This document shows, piece by piece, positions 44,521 to 53,319 of a stretch of DNA of 64,000 bases. The DNA comes from Microbacterium sp. H1-D42 (lineage in GTDB: Bacteria; Actinomycetota; Actinomycetes; Actinomycetales; Microbacteriaceae): contig NZ_CP093342.1 of assembly GCF_022637555.1 (NCBI RefSeq), positions 2,294,001 through 2,358,000 of the forward strand, written 5' to 3'. A program made the position numbers and the translations under genes. The notes under the pieces were generated by a model that was not told the origin of the DNA, did not search any database, and saw nothing but the letters and a program-made list of their open reading frames with translations. Each line of letters starts with the position of its first letter. The stretch's first letter is position 1.

Positions 44521-45524
44521 CGGGCTGTGAAGCTCGCCACGTCGACTGACGTGTGTGTGCGGGCGGAGTCGAGTGCGGCTTCGACGACGGTGAGGGTGCG
44601 TTGTCCTTGTGCCATGGTGACGATGTCGGTGGCCTTGCCGAGCACGGCGTCGCGGAAGGCTTCGTGTTCGACGCGCAGTGGTTCGCGTTTGGGGAACGCG
44701 TAGCGGGTGACGTCGCCTTCGGAGACGCCGCGGAAGGAGGAGACGGATTCCCACTCGAGGGGGATGGTGCCGTTGGCGTAGAAGGTGAGGTCGCCGGTGG
44801 AGGTATCGGCGACGAACGCGCCCTTCTCCCCCGTGACGACGGTGAGGCGTTCCTTCATCGGGCTCAGCCAGTTGACGATGTTGTTCACGATCACCCCGGA
44901 CGTGGTGCGGCCGGTGATGGTGATCATGTCCTCGAACTCACGGCCGGACTTGAATGCCGTCTGCGCGAACACGGTCTGATAGTCGGACTGCACCACCCAC
45001 GCGGTGAGATCCACATCGTGCGAGGCGAGGTCCTTCGCCACCCCGACATCCGCGATCCGGGACGGGAACGGCCCCTGCCGGCGGGTCGCGACCTGATAGA
45101 CCGCACCCAGCTCCCCCGCCTGAATCCGCCGACGCAGCTCCTGCAGCGCCGGGTTGAAGCGTTCGATGTGCCCGACAGCGCCGACCAGCCCCGCGGCTTC
45201 GAACGCGTCGACCATCCGCTGCCCGGCCTCGAGACTGTGCGCGATGGGCTTCTCGACCAGGGTGTGCACCCCGGCGGCGGCGAGTTTCAGTGCCGCGTCC
45301 TCATGGAACCGGGTCGGCACCGCCACCACCGCCATATCGATCCCCGCACCGATCAGCGCGTCGATATCGGGCAGCACCTGCAGATCTCCCGCGACACCGT
45401 GCGGGTCCCCGCCCGGGTCGGCGATCGCGACCAGGTCGACCCCATCCAGCTCACGCAGCACGCGGGCGTGATGACGCCCCATCATCCCCACACCGAGCAG
45501 CCCTACCCGCAGCACCTCAGTCAT
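44517..45524 (-). CDS. Gfo/Idh/MocA dehydrogenase of UDP-sugar C3 (GnnA / WlbA-like)
   Basis: The 335-residue NAD-dependent oxidoreductase has the nucleotide-binding GLLGVGMMGRHHARVL, the EKP motif (LVEKPIAHS), and GHIERFNPALQELRRRI followed by GPFPSRIADVG and DLASHDVDL, which is the pattern of UDP-GlcNAc 3-dehydrogenases (GnnA type). The next two genes are a DegT aminotransferase and an N-acetyltransferase, so the set makes a UDP-3-acetamido sugar. Whether the substrate is UDP-GlcNAc or its uronate is not decided by sequence. It joins its neighbours by TGATG and ATGA overlaps. Confidence 0.85.
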   Translation of the reverse strand: MTEVLRVGLLGVGMMGRHHARVLRELDGVDLVAIADPGGDPHGVAGDLQVLPDIDALIGAGIDMAVVAVPTRFHEDAALKLAAAGVHTLVEKPIAHSLEAGQRMVDAFEAAGLVGAVGHIERFNPALQELRRRIQAGELGAVYQVATRRQGPFPSRIADVGVAKDLASHDVDLTAWVVQSDYQTVFAQTAFKSGREFEDMITITGRTTSGVIVNNIVNWLSPMKERLTVVTGEKGAFVADTSTGDLTFYANGTIPLEWESVSSFRGVSEGDVTRYAFPKREPLRVEHEAFRDAVLGKATDIVTMAQGQRTLTVVEAALDSARTHTSVDVASFTAR

Positions 45525-46621
45525 CAGGAGCCCGCGCCTGCGACGGCGTTGACGGCAGCGACGATGCGGTCAAGGTCGTCCTGAGACAGCGACGGATGCA
45601 CCGGCAGCGACGCGACCTCCCGCGCCGCGCGCTCCGTCTCGGGCAGCTCCAGGCCCGGCGCGAACGGCGCGAGCGAGGGCAGGCGGTGATTGGGAATCGG
45701 GTAATACACCCCGGCCCCCACCTGGTGCTCCTCCTTCAGCGCCGCCACGAACCCGTCACGGTCCTCCGGGACGCGGATCGTGTACTGGTGATACACGTGC
45801 ACCGCGCCGTCGGCAACCGGCGGAACCACCACACCCTGCAGGTGCGCATCCAGGAACGCCGCATTCTGCTGGCGCTGCGCCGTCCAGGCATCGACCTTCG
45901 TCAACTGCACCCGACCGATCGCCGCGTGAATGTCCGTCATCCGGGCGTTGAACCCGACGACCTCGTTCTCGTACTGCCGCTCCATGCCCTGATTGCGCAG
46001 CAACTTGACCCGACGGGCGATCTCCGCCGTCGCCGTCGTCACCATGCCACCCTCACCACTGGTCATGTTCTTCGTCGGATACAAGCTGAACATCGCGAAC
46101 TCACCGAACGACCCCACCGGACGGCCATCCAACGCCGCACCGTGCGCCTGCGCCGCATCCTCATACAACGCCACACCGCGCTCTGTCGCCAGAGCCTCCA
46201 GCTCCCGCATCCGCGCCGGGTGCCCATACAGGTGCACCGGCAGGATCCCCCGAGTCTTCGACGTGATCGCCGCAGCCACCGCGGCCGGATCCAGGCTGAA
46301 CGTCGCCGGCTCGATATCGACGAACACCGGGCGCGCACCCGTCAACGCCACCGAATTCCCCGTCGCCGCGAAGGTGAACGACGGCACTATCACCTCATCA
46401 CCCGGACCCACGCCCGCGGCGAGCAGCCCCAAGTGAAGCCCCGCAGTCCCGGAGTTGACCGCCACCGACGGCCGACCCGGCACGAAATGAGCCGAGAACT
46501 CCTCCTCAAACGCCGCCACCTCCGGCCCCTGCGCCACCATCCCACTACGCATCACACGATCAACAGCAGCCCGCTCCTCATCACCGATGATCGGCTTCGC
46601 CGGGGGAATGAACTCGCTCAC
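45524..46621 (-). CDS. DegT/DnrJ/EryC1 sugar aminotransferase (3-amino-sugar branch)
   Basis: The 365-residue PLP enzyme begins at GTG 46621 (GTGA overlap with the acetyltransferase gene). It has SGTAGLHLGLLAAGVGPGDEV, YEDAAQAHGAALDG, the PLP lysine K184 in SLYPTKNMTSGEGG, and the C-terminal VYHQYTIR and GAGVYYPIPNH segments typical of GnnB/WbpE/WlbC. It transfers an amino group to the 3-keto sugar made by the adjacent dehydrogenase. The acetyltransferase upstream would then acylate it. Confidence 0.9.
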   Translation of the reverse strand: MSEFIPPAKPIIGDEERAAVDRVMRSGMVAQGPEVAAFEEEFSAHFVPGRPSVAVNSGTAGLHLGLLAAGVGPGDEVIVPSFTFAATGNSVALTGARPVFVDIEPATFSLDPAAVAAAITSKTRGILPVHLYGHPARMRELEALATERGVALYEDAAQAHGAALDGRPVGSFGEFAMFSLYPTKNMTSGEGGMVTTATAEIARRVKLLRNQGMERQYENEVVGFNARMTDIHAAIGRVQLTKVDAWTAQRQQNAAFLDAHLQGVVVPPVADGAVHVYHQYTIRVPEDRDGFVAALKEEHQVGAGVYYPIPNHRLPSLAPFAPGLELPETERAAREVASLPVHPSLSQDDLDRIVAAVNAVAGAGS

Positions 46622-47229
46622 GCGACCTCCTTGGTGAGAATTCCATTGGATTCGAAGTATGTGGCGCCCGTTGTCGGGCACACCCACGTGGCAGCATCAT
46701 CACCGGCGATCAGCGGCACTCCGGATTCACCTACCCAGCCGATCCGGCGGGCCGGAACGCCGGCCACCAGCGCGTATGCAGGCACATCCCTGACAACTAC
46801 CGCACCGGCGGCGACAGTCGCCCACGCGCCGATCGTGACCGGGGCGACGCACGTCGCGCGCGCGCCGATGGCGGCACCCCGCTCGATGGTCACACCGACC
46901 GGCTCCCAGTCGTGAGCGCTCTTGATGGAGCCATCGGCGTTGATCGCGCGTGGGTAGGTGTCATTTGTCAGGACAACGGCCGGACCGATGAAGACGCCGT
47001 CTGCCAGCTTGGCGGGTTCATACACGAGTGCGTAGTTCTGCACCTTGCAATTGTCACCCATCTCCACGCCGGTGCCGATGTACGCACCGCGGCCGACGAT
47101 GCAGTTCTCACCCATCCGGACGCCCTCACGAACTTGAGCGAGATGCCAGATCGAAGAACCATGACCGATCTTTGCGTCGGGCGAAACGTCGGCGGAATCG
47201 ACGATCCGCACGTTGTTCGAAGATGTCAT
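46618..47229 (-). CDS. UDP-sugar N-acetyltransferase (WlbB/WbpD-like, left-handed beta-helix)
   Basis: The 203-residue protein has many hexapeptide repeats (IGHGSSIWHLAQVREGVRMG, IGTGVEMGDNCKVQNY, IGARATCVAPVTIGAWATV) and the FIGPAVVLTNDTYPRA and PARRIGWVG stretches that mark WlbB/WbpD transferases, which acetylate the 3-amino group of a UDP-sugar. A C-terminal tail with CPTTGATYFESNG, ending KEVA, resembles half of a zinc-binding element but has only one cysteine. It is coupled to a GT4 upstream and the aminotransferase downstream by 4-base overlaps. Confidence 0.9.
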   Translation of the reverse strand: MTSSNNVRIVDSADVSPDAKIGHGSSIWHLAQVREGVRMGENCIVGRGAYIGTGVEMGDNCKVQNYALVYEPAKLADGVFIGPAVVLTNDTYPRAINADGSIKSAHDWEPVGVTIERGAAIGARATCVAPVTIGAWATVAAGAVVVRDVPAYALVAGVPARRIGWVGESGVPLIAGDDAATWVCPTTGATYFESNGILTKEVA

Positions 47230-48458
47230 TGAGTTGGCCTTTCGGGGCCGCCAGATGCCAGGCGGGAGTCGGCTTCGAGTTTACGTGCACGCGTGCTTGC
47301 AGCCTGAGTGACCGCCCGTGCTACACGCTGAGCCACAGCACGAAGCGACACGTTCTGCTGCGCCCACGACGCGCGGTGCGGTCGCATCCGCTCAGTCGTT
47401 CCGTCCTTGGCCTGCGCAAGCAGCTGCTGCATTGCCGTTGCAACGGCATCGGGTGTGAATCCAACCGCGAAACCGAGTTGACCCGAACGCACGAGCTCGG
47501 CCCCGGCGTCGGGCCCGGCGAACAGCACCGGTGTGCCCGTGGCGGCCGCAGCGTACGTCTTGGTCGGCTTGGCGAAGTCATAGCCGATACCGGGAACGAT
47601 GCTGACAAGGGACGCCGCGGCCCCGCGGATCCAAGACGTCGATTCCGCCGGGCTCACCACGCCGCCGAACTCGACGCGCCCCGGGACGAGTTCCTGAGCG
47701 ACCTGCTTCAGTTGGGATTCCACGGCGCCCTGGCCGAAGAAGCGCAGCCGCACACCCGGGTGACTTTCTGCGATCTGTGCGAAAGCACGAATGAAGATAT
47801 CTGGCTGCTGCCACTCCGACATCGTCCCCGTGTACACGAAGTACGTCTCATCCGAAGCCGGCTCCACGTCAGGCGTGAAGATGTCGGTGTCGATCCCGTT
47901 GCCGACTGTCACGACGTGCTCGGGGTCGGCACCGAGAAGCACAAGTCGTTCGGTGACTTCGGCGGAGACCGAGATGATGATGCCCGCGCGTTTCAGGACC
48001 GCACGCTCCATCCGGCGCATAACGGAGACGATGACGCTTGGCGCCCCCATCGAGATCACTCCATCAGTCCAGACATCAGCCGCATAATAGACGAGCGGTC
48101 GGCGCTTGAGACCTGCGATCACCGTGGCGACGAGGCCGGTAGTGGGAGGTGATTCCGCAACAGCGACGTCGAATCGAGTCGCGAGCAGACGCCCCAAAAG
48201 TGGGAGGTCGAAGCTCATGTACTGCACGTAGCCGCGCACATTGCCACCCTCGTCGCGGAGCACTGGCCAGCGACGCACGTCGACACCACGAGCGTCCGGC
48301 GTCTTCGGTGCGTGCGCGGGTGGTGTGGTGGTGAGAACGGCAACGTCGGCGCCCCGTTCAGCGAGCTCACGCGCAAGCGCGCCGAGCCGGAACGCACCTG
48401 CGCTCACCTCCGGCGGAAACAGCCGCGAGGCGATGACAACGCGCAACCCACCGGTCAT
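47226..48458 (-). CDS. Glycosyltransferase family 4 (WbuB-like)
   Basis: The 410-residue GT-B enzyme begins RVVIASRLFPPEVSAGAFR and has the WbuB-like YYAADVWTDG, VSAEVTERLVLLGA, VGNGIDTDIFTPD and FVYTGTMSEWQQPDIFIRAF patterns. The donor-site stretch is YDFAKPTKTYAAAATGTPVLFAG, with K/T in place of the first acidic residue of EX7E. WbuB-type enzymes add FucNAc or similar amino sugars, which suits the amino-sugar enzymes next door. ATGA overlaps link it to the DUF2304 gene and the acetyltransferase. Confidence 0.85.
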   Translation of the reverse strand: MTGGLRVVIASRLFPPEVSAGAFRLGALARELAERGADVAVLTTTPPAHAPKTPDARGVDVRRWPVLRDEGGNVRGYVQYMSFDLPLLGRLLATRFDVAVAESPPTTGLVATVIAGLKRRPLVYYAADVWTDGVISMGAPSVIVSVMRRMERAVLKRAGIIISVSAEVTERLVLLGADPEHVVTVGNGIDTDIFTPDVEPASDETYFVYTGTMSEWQQPDIFIRAFAQIAESHPGVRLRFFGQGAVESQLKQVAQELVPGRVEFGGVVSPAESTSWIRGAAASLVSIVPGIGYDFAKPTKTYAAAATGTPVLFAGPDAGAELVRSGQLGFAVGFTPDAVATAMQQLLAQAKDGTTERMRPHRASWAQQNVSLRAVAQRVARAVTQAASTRARKLEADSRLASGGPERPTQ

Positions 48459-48868
48459 GAATCCGCACCGTCCGGCCGTGGCGCGTCACTCTCGACCACG
48501 GTGCTGCCACCGAGTCGCTTCTCGAGCTGCGCGATGCGGCGCTCGTGGAAGGCGGATTGCTCGGCCAGCACGCGCATCTTCTCCTCGGTCCTGGTGAGCT
48601 CTGCGCCATACTGCAGGCTCACCAAAAACAGCAGCGCGATCGCGACGAAGAACACCAGGTTGATGGGCACGACGATGCCCAACGCTGCCGCGGCCCATCC
48701 CAGCGTCTGCGGAAACACTGCGATAACCAGCGCCATCACTCCACCGACGAACCACCAGCCGGCGTGGCGCTCGCGCAGCGTGCCGCGCCGCATTAGCTCG
48801 ATGATGGCTATCAGCGCCAGCACAGCTGCGACTACGCCGAAGATGTAGGTGATGGTGCTCATGTTCAT
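48455..48868 (-). CDS. DUF2304 family membrane protein
   Basis: The 137-residue protein has three hydrophobic segments (ITYIFGVVAAVLALIAIIEL, GWWFVGGVMALVIAVFP, INLVFFVAIALLFLVSL) and a helical tail likely to form a coiled coil (ELTRTEEKMRVLAEQSAFHERRI begins the region). This is the DUF2304 layout. DUF2304 genes commonly follow a DPM1-like GT2 gene, as here with a 4-base overlap, so it may help anchor or couple that enzyme at the membrane. Its function is not established. Confidence 0.85.
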   Translation of the reverse strand: MNMSTITYIFGVVAAVLALIAIIELMRRGTLRERHAGWWFVGGVMALVIAVFPQTLGWAAAALGIVVPINLVFFVAIALLFLVSLQYGAELTRTEEKMRVLAEQSAFHERRIAQLEKRLGGSTVVESDAPRPDGADS

Positions 48869-49593
48869 ACGTCACTCCCCATTCGTGCGCGGGGACGGAT
48901 CATCGCGAGTCCGAAGGCCGCGCAGGCCCGAATCAGGTACGCGGCGGCCCTGATCGGGCGATGTGAGGGCTCGCCGCCCTGACGCACGCGCATCGCCACA
49001 GGCACCTGTCGGATGCGCAACCCGGCACGGGCCGCGATGACGAGCGCCTCGATGGTGTCACCGAGGTACTCCGCCGGAAACTCTTCAGCGAACAGATCGA
49101 CCGCTCGCGGACCGGCGGCCTTGAACCCGCTAGTGACGTCGGTCAGGGCGGTTCGCGCAACCCGACTGATAACGGATGCGAGCAAGCGCATCGCCCAACG
49201 GCGCGGTCCACGAGCGCCGTAGTCGCCTTTGCCCGCGAAGCGTGCGCCGATCACCAGGTCGGCGTCCGCGAGCGTTGCGATCATGTCGGCGATCATCTCG
49301 GGATCGTGTTGTCCGTCAGCATCCACCTGGATGACCACATCGTGCCCGTTCGCACGGGCGAAGCGGTACCCGGCACGCATTGCGCCGCCGACACCGAGAT
49401 TGAACGGGAGACGCAGCACATCCGCACCGACGGCGTGGGCACGGTCTGCTGTCGCGTCCTGCGAACCGTCGTCAATCACGAGGCATCGTGCGGATGGGTA
49501 CGCGGTACGGACATCACGGACCACGTCCGCGACGGATTCTTCTTCGTTCCAGGCCGGAATCACGACGAGAACGGACGGATCAACCGGGCGCAT
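48865..49593 (-). CDS. GT2 polyprenyl-phosphate sugar synthase (DPM1-like)
   Basis: The 242-residue protein has VLVVIPAWNEEESVADVV, LVIDDGSQDATAD, NLGVGGAMRAGYRFA and the metal site QVDADGQHDP, the pattern of polyprenyl-phosphate glucose or mannose synthases. It has no C-terminal membrane anchor; the coupled DUF2304 protein may supply that. I chose ATG 49593, eight bases after TAAGAT; GTG 49596 is in frame. It starts the long run of overlapping genes to 39772 and has its own promoter. Confidence 0.85.
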   Translation of the reverse strand: MRPVDPSVLVVIPAWNEEESVADVVRDVRTAYPSARCLVIDDGSQDATADRAHAVGADVLRLPFNLGVGGAMRAGYRFARANGHDVVIQVDADGQHDPEMIADMIATLADADLVIGARFAGKGDYGARGPRRWAMRLLASVISRVARTALTDVTSGFKAAGPRAVDLFAEEFPAEYLGDTIEALVIAARAGLRIRQVPVAMRVRQGGEPSHRPIRAAAYLIRACAAFGLAMIRPRARMGSDV

Positions 49594-49626
49594 CACAACA
49601 GATCTTACCGAGTCGAGCCCAAGACG

Positions 49627-51552
49627 CTACTGAGCGCACGCCGTGATGCGCCAGAGCGAGGCGTCCCCCACGGAGTCGATGAGCTCGAAGCCCGGCTGGC
49701 CCGCGAAGTCTGTCATGCCAGGCATCAGATACCGGCCGGGTCCCGCTTCGCCCTCGCCGAAGTCGAGGACGTACTCCGGGTCGCCGAACGCTTCGAGCGC
49801 GGTGCAGACGGTGGGATCGGTGCCCGCATCCCGAAGCCCGGCGGCGAGGACATCCCACTCAGATGTGCGCGGAGCCGCCCACGTTCGCGGATACACGTCG
49901 ATGCCGCTGAGGAAGTAACCGAAGCCTGAGCCCGTAGAAGGGTTTCCGATCACCCGCGCATCCGCCGGGACGTTCTCGTCCAGCGATTCAAGCAGCTGTC
50001 GCTCGTCAGGGTTGAGGTAGGCGTCGGTGGCCGCCAGGTAACGTGACTCGCGGTCGTACGTACCTTGCGTGACGGCCGGCATGGCGACCGGTCGCAGGAG
50101 GATCAGCACGATCATGAACACTGTCGTCGCTGCGAGTCCCACCAGCGTCGACGTCGGCTCGGCGGACCATCGTGTTCGGGCTGAGATCCCACGCACGAGG
50201 GCTTCCGCCCCGATGGCGGCGAGCGGGATGACCACGATGGGCGCCAGCGAGGCGATCCGGTATGGATCGGCATACCACGCACCGAGGATGCCGACACGTA
50301 TCAACGGGGCGCCGATGGCCGCCACCAGCAGGTACAACGTCGAGATCCCGGCCCAGGCGACCACGAACCAGCGCAACGCTGCTGCACGTGCCGCCACCAC
50401 CAGTCCGATCAGCATCAGTGCACTGATGCCGAATGCGAACGGGATCATCACCTGCCCGTTCAACAGCACGTCGAGGAACACCGCGAGTTTGCCGCGGAAC
50501 GGTGGCCAATGCGATCCGGACGTTCCCTGCGCGAGGTACAGCCAGATCGCGATCACCGCAAGCCAGAGCACGCCGAGCGCACCGGCCAAACGCGGCCAGC
50601 CCCAGGCTGCACGTCGCGCGAAGGCCTCGAACGTCAGCCACACCGCGCAGATCGCCAACCACGGCAAAACACCAGCAGGCTGCGCGAGCAGAATCGCCGC
50701 GACTCCCACGAGGATGAGCAACGCGACTCTCACGACGTGGGCGACCGGGCGCGTGGTCCCTCCCCAGCGCGGGAGAGTGATGACCAAAGCAATCGCGGCC
50801 GGGATCATGGCGGTCGACAGGGCGTTCGGGAAGAGCACTCCCCACTGGAACATCAGCAGTGGAAAGGTCTGCAGCGCACCCGCGAGGATCGCCGCGTAAG
50901 CCGCAACGTCAGATGAGGCCGTCACGGCGCGCGCCAACCAGGTGATGCCAAGAGGCCAGATCGCAGCTGCGATCACCACTGTCACCATGTTGGTCGCCAC
51001 AGTGATCTCAGCACCCGTAAGCAGCACGATGAGTGAGACGGTCCCGTGCCACGCTGCAGGATAGAAGCTTCGGCCGCCGATCACCGAGTTGACGTGCAGC
51101 GATGAGGCATTGTCGGTCTCGAGGATGTAGCGGACGGCATTCATGTGGAACACGGCGTCGTTCGTCTGCGAGATACCGAAAGGATCCTGCACGTAAGCGA
51201 CGACGCGCCAAGCGGACAGCACGATGCCGACACCAACGGCTGCCGGCAGCAGCCAGTGCAGCGACGGCCGCACGGCATCATGGAGTTGTCCACCGGCCCA
51301 TCGACCGATGAGCAGAGCGATGAGGACCAAGGCCACCATGGCCGCAGCCCACGGCACCAGGCCCCACGGCACCCCGAGTCGACCCAGCAGCATCGCGATC
51401 ACAGCTGTCGCCGCGACCGTGAACAGTGGCGCGAAGGCCACCATCGGCAATCCGCGTAACCCTGCGAACCGGAGCGCGAGCACCCCCGGCACAAAGATCA
51501 CGCCTGCGGCGACCAGCAGAACCGGCAGTTGCGCGAACCAATCGAGAATCAC
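49627..51552 (-). CDS. DUF6541-like polytopic membrane protein
   Basis: The 641-residue protein has about 14 hydrophobic segments and a C-terminal outer domain of about 130 residues (VPADARVIGNPSTGSGFGYFLSG). The FGISQTNDAVFHMNAVRYIL loop near residue 125 carries the acid/His region usual in GT-C-like membrane glycosyltransferases. The layout fits DUF6541. It lies between the ABC exporter ATPase (4-base overlap) and a polyprenyl-phosphate sugar synthase, a likely donor source. A role in adding sugars outside the membrane is inference. Confidence 0.78.
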   Translation of the reverse strand: MILDWFAQLPVLLVAAGVIFVPGVLALRFAGLRGLPMVAFAPLFTVAATAVIAMLLGRLGVPWGLVPWAAAMVALVLIALLIGRWAGGQLHDAVRPSLHWLLPAAVGVGIVLSAWRVVAYVQDPFGISQTNDAVFHMNAVRYILETDNASSLHVNSVIGGRSFYPAAWHGTVSLIVLLTGAEITVATNMVTVVIAAAIWPLGITWLARAVTASSDVAAYAAILAGALQTFPLLMFQWGVLFPNALSTAMIPAAIALVITLPRWGGTTRPVAHVVRVALLILVGVAAILLAQPAGVLPWLAICAVWLTFEAFARRAAWGWPRLAGALGVLWLAVIAIWLYLAQGTSGSHWPPFRGKLAVFLDVLLNGQVMIPFAFGISALMLIGLVVAARAAALRWFVVAWAGISTLYLLVAAIGAPLIRVGILGAWYADPYRIASLAPIVVIPLAAIGAEALVRGISARTRWSAEPTSTLVGLAATTVFMIVLILLRPVAMPAVTQGTYDRESRYLAATDAYLNPDERQLLESLDENVPADARVIGNPSTGSGFGYFLSGIDVYPRTWAAPRTSEWDVLAAGLRDAGTDPTVCTALEAFGDPEYVLDFGEGEAGPGRYLMPGMTDFAGQPGFELIDSVGDASLWRITACAQ

Positions 51553-52286
51553 GCGACGTCCACCAGAGCGATCGCGCCTTCGAGTTCGCCGTCGTAGATG
51601 ACTTCGCCCCTGCTGATCACGACGCCGCGGGTGCAGAGGTCGCGGACCATCTCCATGTCATGGCTGACCACGACGAGAGTCTTGCCTGCAGCGATCAACT
51701 CCTCGAATTTCCGGCGGCATTTCTCTCGGAACGGGACATCGCCGACCGAGAGGATCTCGTCCATCAGGAGAACGTCGAGCCGGACATGAATAGCGACCGC
51801 GAAGGCGAGGCGGAGGAACATCCCAGACGAGTAGTGCTTTACCTCCTGATCGATGAATTCCTCGATCTCACTGAAGGCGACGATCTCGTCGTAGCGTCGG
51901 TCGATCTCGGCCTTCTTCATTCCGAGGATCGCGGCATTGAGATACACGTTCTCGCGTCCGGACAGCTCGGGGTGGAATCCCGCACCCACCTCGATGAGCC
52001 CGGCGACCCGGCCGCGCGTGAGGACTTGTCCGCCATCGGGCTCCATCACTCCGGATATCAACTTGAGCAGTGTCGACTTGCCCGATCCGTTCATGCCCAG
52101 GATCGCCACCGATTCACCCTCGCCGATCACCAGGTCGACACCCTTGAGTGCTTCGAACGTGGATGTCAGCTTGCGGCGTCGTATCCACGCCACCACGGTG
52201 TCTTTCAGCGAGAACGCGTGGTTCAGGGTGAACGTCTTGCGTACATCATCGATGATGATGCTCGGGCGCAGTGTGGTTTCACTCAT
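51549..52286 (-). CDS. Polysaccharide ABC exporter ATPase (Wzt/TagH-like), second system
   Basis: The 245-residue ATPase has Walker A GMNGSGKST (64-72), the modified signature YSSGMFLRLAFAVA and Walker B VLLMDEILSVGDVPF, characteristic of Wzt and TagH exporters. It has no C-terminal carbohydrate-binding domain. ATGA overlaps connect it to the permease gene upstream and the DUF6541-like gene downstream. It is distinct from the galactan-locus ATPase at 21.6 kb; the LPS/teichoic-type pathway that it serves is probably the amino-sugar polymer. Confidence 0.9.
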   Translation of the reverse strand: MSETTLRPSIIIDDVRKTFTLNHAFSLKDTVVAWIRRRKLTSTFEALKGVDLVIGEGESVAILGMNGSGKSTLLKLISGVMEPDGGQVLTRGRVAGLIEVGAGFHPELSGRENVYLNAAILGMKKAEIDRRYDEIVAFSEIEEFIDQEVKHYSSGMFLRLAFAVAIHVRLDVLLMDEILSVGDVPFREKCRRKFEELIAAGKTLVVVSHDMEMVRDLCTRGVVISRGEVIYDGELEGAIALVDVA

Positions 52287-53218
52287 AGGTCCTGGGCGAA
52301 CTTTCCCTCAAGGCGGCGGAACACGAACTGCCCGAGCAGAAGTGTGGCGACCGCGATCAGCGCCGTCCACAGCGTGTTGATGCCGAGGCCGGGAGGCAGC
52401 GGGATGATCGCATCGCCCACATATCCCGCGGCGTTGACCAGATCCTGGGTGGCCGGCCGCCAGAACGCGTAGTGGAACAGCTGCACTCCCTGGGTGATCG
52501 GGTTGAGCATGTACACCTCGACGAGCCAACTCGGCCAATGCAGCTTGTCGACAATGGCGTCCTCGACCATGGTCCAGGAGTAGAGCACCGGTGATGCCCA
52601 TGTTGCGAGCAGCAGCAGAAGCTCGACGATGTTCTCAGCGTCGCGGAACCGGACGTTGATCGCTCCGAACAGCAGGCCGAGACCGAGCGAGAAGACCATG
52701 ACGATGGCCATGCCGGCGAGTGCGGCCAGTACGCCGAGCACCGTGATGTGGGCTGCCCATCCCATCAGCAGGCATACCAGCAGCAGCAGACCGACCTGCG
52801 GAAGGAAGTGCACGAACGAGACGAGCACGGCGGAAACCGCGAACAGCTGCCGCGGGAGGAACACCTTGCGCACAAGCGCGGCATTCCCGACGATCGACGT
52901 CGTGGCGTTCTTGAATCCCTCGGAGAAGAGGTTGATGACGACGATCCCCGAGAACAGATAGACCGCGTAGTTCGGGACGCGATCAAGATTCATGAAGATG
53001 CCCAGGACGATCCAGAACACCAGGAACTGAGCCGCTGGGCGCACGTACGACCAGAGCCAGCCCAGTACCGAGTTGCGGTAACGAGTCGTGACTCCGGTTC
53101 GCACCAGCAGGCGCAGCAGATAGCGCCAGCGCACGACATCGATCAGGCCGTGGCTCTTGCCAGGGGTGTCGAAGTCGGAGCGCGGCACAGCGATGAAAAG
53201 ATCTCGGGTATCAGTCAC
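52283..53218 (-). CDS. Polysaccharide ABC exporter permease (Wzm/TagG-like), second system
   Basis: The 311-residue ABC-2 permease has an N-terminal cytoplasmic helix (VVRWRYLLRLLVRTGVTTRY), the YRNSVLGWLWSYVRP entry motif, and six membrane helices. It starts at GTG 53218 and leads the exporter-DUF6541 unit. The pair with the next ATPase matches teichoic-acid or O-antigen exporters. The gap of 101 bases to the next gene upstream shows no recognisable operator. Confidence 0.88.
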   Translation of the reverse strand: MTDTRDLFIAVPRSDFDTPGKSHGLIDVVRWRYLLRLLVRTGVTTRYRNSVLGWLWSYVRPAAQFLVFWIVLGIFMNLDRVPNYAVYLFSGIVVINLFSEGFKNATTSIVGNAALVRKVFLPRQLFAVSAVLVSFVHFLPQVGLLLLVCLLMGWAAHITVLGVLAALAGMAIVMVFSLGLGLLFGAINVRFRDAENIVELLLLLATWASPVLYSWTMVEDAIVDKLHWPSWLVEVYMLNPITQGVQLFHYAFWRPATQDLVNAAGYVGDAIIPLPPGLGINTLWTALIAVATLLLGQFVFRRLEGKFAQDL

Positions 53219-53319
53219 GGGCCCACTAACTCGTACGGCGACGGTGGCGGTCGTCGCGGCCCAATCATCTTATGGCACGAGCGCTGGACAGACGATCATC
53301 GCCGCCACCCTGCGACTGA

